This document shows positions 22,008-23,197 of a stretch of DNA of 23,197 nucleotides, one piece after another. Source of the stretch: a bacterium (lineage in GTDB: Bacteria > Bacillota_I > Bacilli_A > RF39 > UBA660); assembly GCA_004560915.1 (NCBI GenBank), contig SFTR01000024.1, forward strand, positions 1 to 23,197, written 5' to 3'. How positions within the stretch are numbered: the first letter of the stretch is position 1; the number at the start of each line of letters is the position of its first letter. The notes under the pieces are model-generated. The model made no database searches. It was not told the origin of the DNA and worked only from the letters and a program-made list of their open reading frames with translations. The position numbers and the translations under genes were made by a program.

Positions 22008-23197
22008 CTGGCAAGTAAAAATGCAGTAGTTGTTAATACAAAAATGAATTACGATAGGATACGTAAAGATTTTCAAAATATGACTGCTGATACACAAAAA
22101 TTGATTGATAAATATAATCAAGCATGTGACCAAATAAAAAACCAAGAAATAGCAATTAGTAGAGTCAAAGATCAATTAGATAAGTTGCAAGCATATAAAG
22201 CCCAAGGTTTATTAAAAGAAGGCGAAGATGTTAAGATTGATAATCTTAAGAAGAAATTGGAAATATTCAATAATAAATTAGAAGATTCAAAAGAAAAAGC
22301 ATCAGATTTAAAAAATGAAATAGATGACTCAATGAACGAAAAGAGTGTTGCTAATTTTGGTGGAAAAATAGATGAAGTTGGAAATAAAATAGATAAATTT
22401 CGAAAAAGAATATCAAGCTTACTAATAGGAACTTTTGTTTTCAATGTTTTGAGAAGTGGATTAAATTCTTTAAGAAATACTTTCTTTAGTTTGCTAAAAA
22501 CGAATGATCAATTTGCAAGTTCATTAAATCAAATAAAAGCAAATTTAATGACAGCATTTACTCCAATTTATAATGCTTGTTTACCTGCTATAAACTCATT
22601 AATGAATATGATAAGTAAGCTTACTGGAACTATTGCTATATTCGTATCTAGTTTGTTTGGTAAAAGTATTAAAGACACAACAAAAGACGCAAAAAAGTTA
22701 ACTGGTGCATTAAATAAAACAACTACAAGCGCTAAGAAAGCAAGTGGTGCTTTAGGTTCTTTCGACAATTTAGAAGTGTTACCAGATGCTTCTAGTGCTG
22801 GAGGATCAATTGGTGGTGCTGGTTCAAGCGGTATCGATTATAGCGGAGAAATACAATATAGTCAAAAATTACTTAATATTCTAAACAAAATAAAAGAAAA
22901 GATAGAACCTATAGTGAAACGTATAAAAGAGTTTCAAAAAGAACATGGAACTCTAGCAACTGCGATATTGGTTGTAGGTGGAGCATTGGCGAGTTTACTT
23001 ATAATTAAAAAAATAATTGGTTTATTTAAAAGTTTAGGAAAAACAGTTGGAACAACAGGTACAAACTTTACAGGATTTATGAATGGACTCGGTGAATTTC
23101 TTAATGGAATTGGGAAAGCTGCGACTGCTATTGCAATTTTAGGTGGATTAGCACTTGTAATTGGCAGCATTACTGATTTAATAAAAGAATTTAATGA
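22008..23197 (+). CDS. Tape measure protein, N-terminal part, CTG start, runs off the window
   Basis: Open for 396 codons from CTG 22008 to the right edge. A TAA at 22005-22007 is directly upstream in frame, so no earlier start exists; GAGGTGAT at 21997-22004 places CTG at the right spacing, and the first ATG (22044) has no ribosome binding site. The N-terminal 110 residues are a coiled coil (IRKDFQNMTADTQKLIDKYN), then a hydrophobic stretch about residues 140-235 with SLLIGTFVFNVLRSGLNSLR and ISKLTGTIAIFVSSLFGKS, then a glycine/serine linker and a second membrane-like helix (TLATAILVVGGALASLLIIK). This is the usual layout of siphophage tape measures, which set tail length and enter the host membrane. 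Confidence 0.85.
   Translation, partial: MASKNAVVVNTKMNYDRIRKDFQNMTADTQKLIDKYNQACDQIKNQEIAISRVKDQLDKLQAYKAQGLLKEGEDVKIDNLKKKLEIFNNKLEDSKEKASDLKNEIDDSMNEKSVANFGGKIDEVGNKIDKFRKRISSLLIGTFVFNVLRSGLNSLRNTFFSLLKTNDQFASSLNQIKANLMTAFTPIYNACLPAINSLMNMISKLTGTIAIFVSSLFGKSIKDTTKDAKKLTGALNKTTTSAKKASGALGSFDNLEVLPDASSAGGSIGGAGSSGIDYSGEIQYSQKLLNILNKIKEKIEPIVKRIKEFQKEHGTLATAILVVGGALASLLIIKKIIGLFKSLGKTVGTTGTNFTGFMNGLGEFLNGIGKAATAIAILGGLALVIGSITDLIKEFN

Noticed and set aside
22172..22444. Minus-strand ORFs inside the tape measure region
   Set aside because: They are shadows of the long plus-strand coiled-coil frame that is open to the right edge.

Overview
The window looks like a lytic or temperate tailed phage (siphovirus-like) of a low-GC Gram-positive gut or rumen bacterium (Bacillota or Mollicutes relative). 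The base composition is strongly AT-rich. Nearly all genes lie on the plus strand with short gaps or ATGA/TAATG overlaps and GGAGG-type ribosome binding sites. The standard genetic code fits, because TGA is used as a stop.

Left end (1 to about 1575): this part does not fit the rest. Positions 1-336 read on the minus strand as a piece of a HerA/DUF87-type ATP-binding protein. About 340-1575 reads on the plus strand as a piece of a HEAT-like, Treponema-type protein. This then runs in frame into a 5'-truncated ERF recombinase. The simplest reading is two chimeric joins (assembly or amplification artefact).

Early and middle module (about 1575-9992): ERF single-strand annealing protein, DUF1351-like protein, several small coiled-coil proteins, a NinB-like recombination protein, a winged-helix/coiled-coil protein, SSB, a degenerate NUMOD/HNH-like protein, and a two-enzyme RNA-repair cassette (RtcB 3'-phosphate RNA ligase plus a KxDG RNA ligase). 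The module ends with a RinA/ArpU-like late regulator, followed at once by duplicated operator-like sites, an extended -10 promoter and a terminator.

Non-coding module (about 10170-11033): nearly 800 bp without a credible gene, but rich in long complementary segments and pseudoknot-capable helices. An isolated tRNA 5' half lies inside it and a complete cloverleaf tRNA-like gene with anticodon CAG follows it. Position (between late regulator and terminase), size, structure and the tRNA neighbour match the known pattern of giant phage RNAs such as ROOL and GOLLD. This is the most exciting element here.

Late module (11053-23197): small unknown proteins, TerS, TerL, SPP1-type portal, minor capsid protein 2, a zinc metallopeptidase carrying a short phage-associated N-terminal motif with a small partner gene, terminator, hairpin leader, scaffold, major capsid protein with an inserted domain, a coiled-coil protein with an exact 42-bp duplication, head-tail connector proteins, tail terminator-like protein, major tail protein, terminator, two tail assembly chaperones, and the start of the tape-measure gene, which runs off the right edge. 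Two late genes (19466 and 22008) appear to start at CTG.
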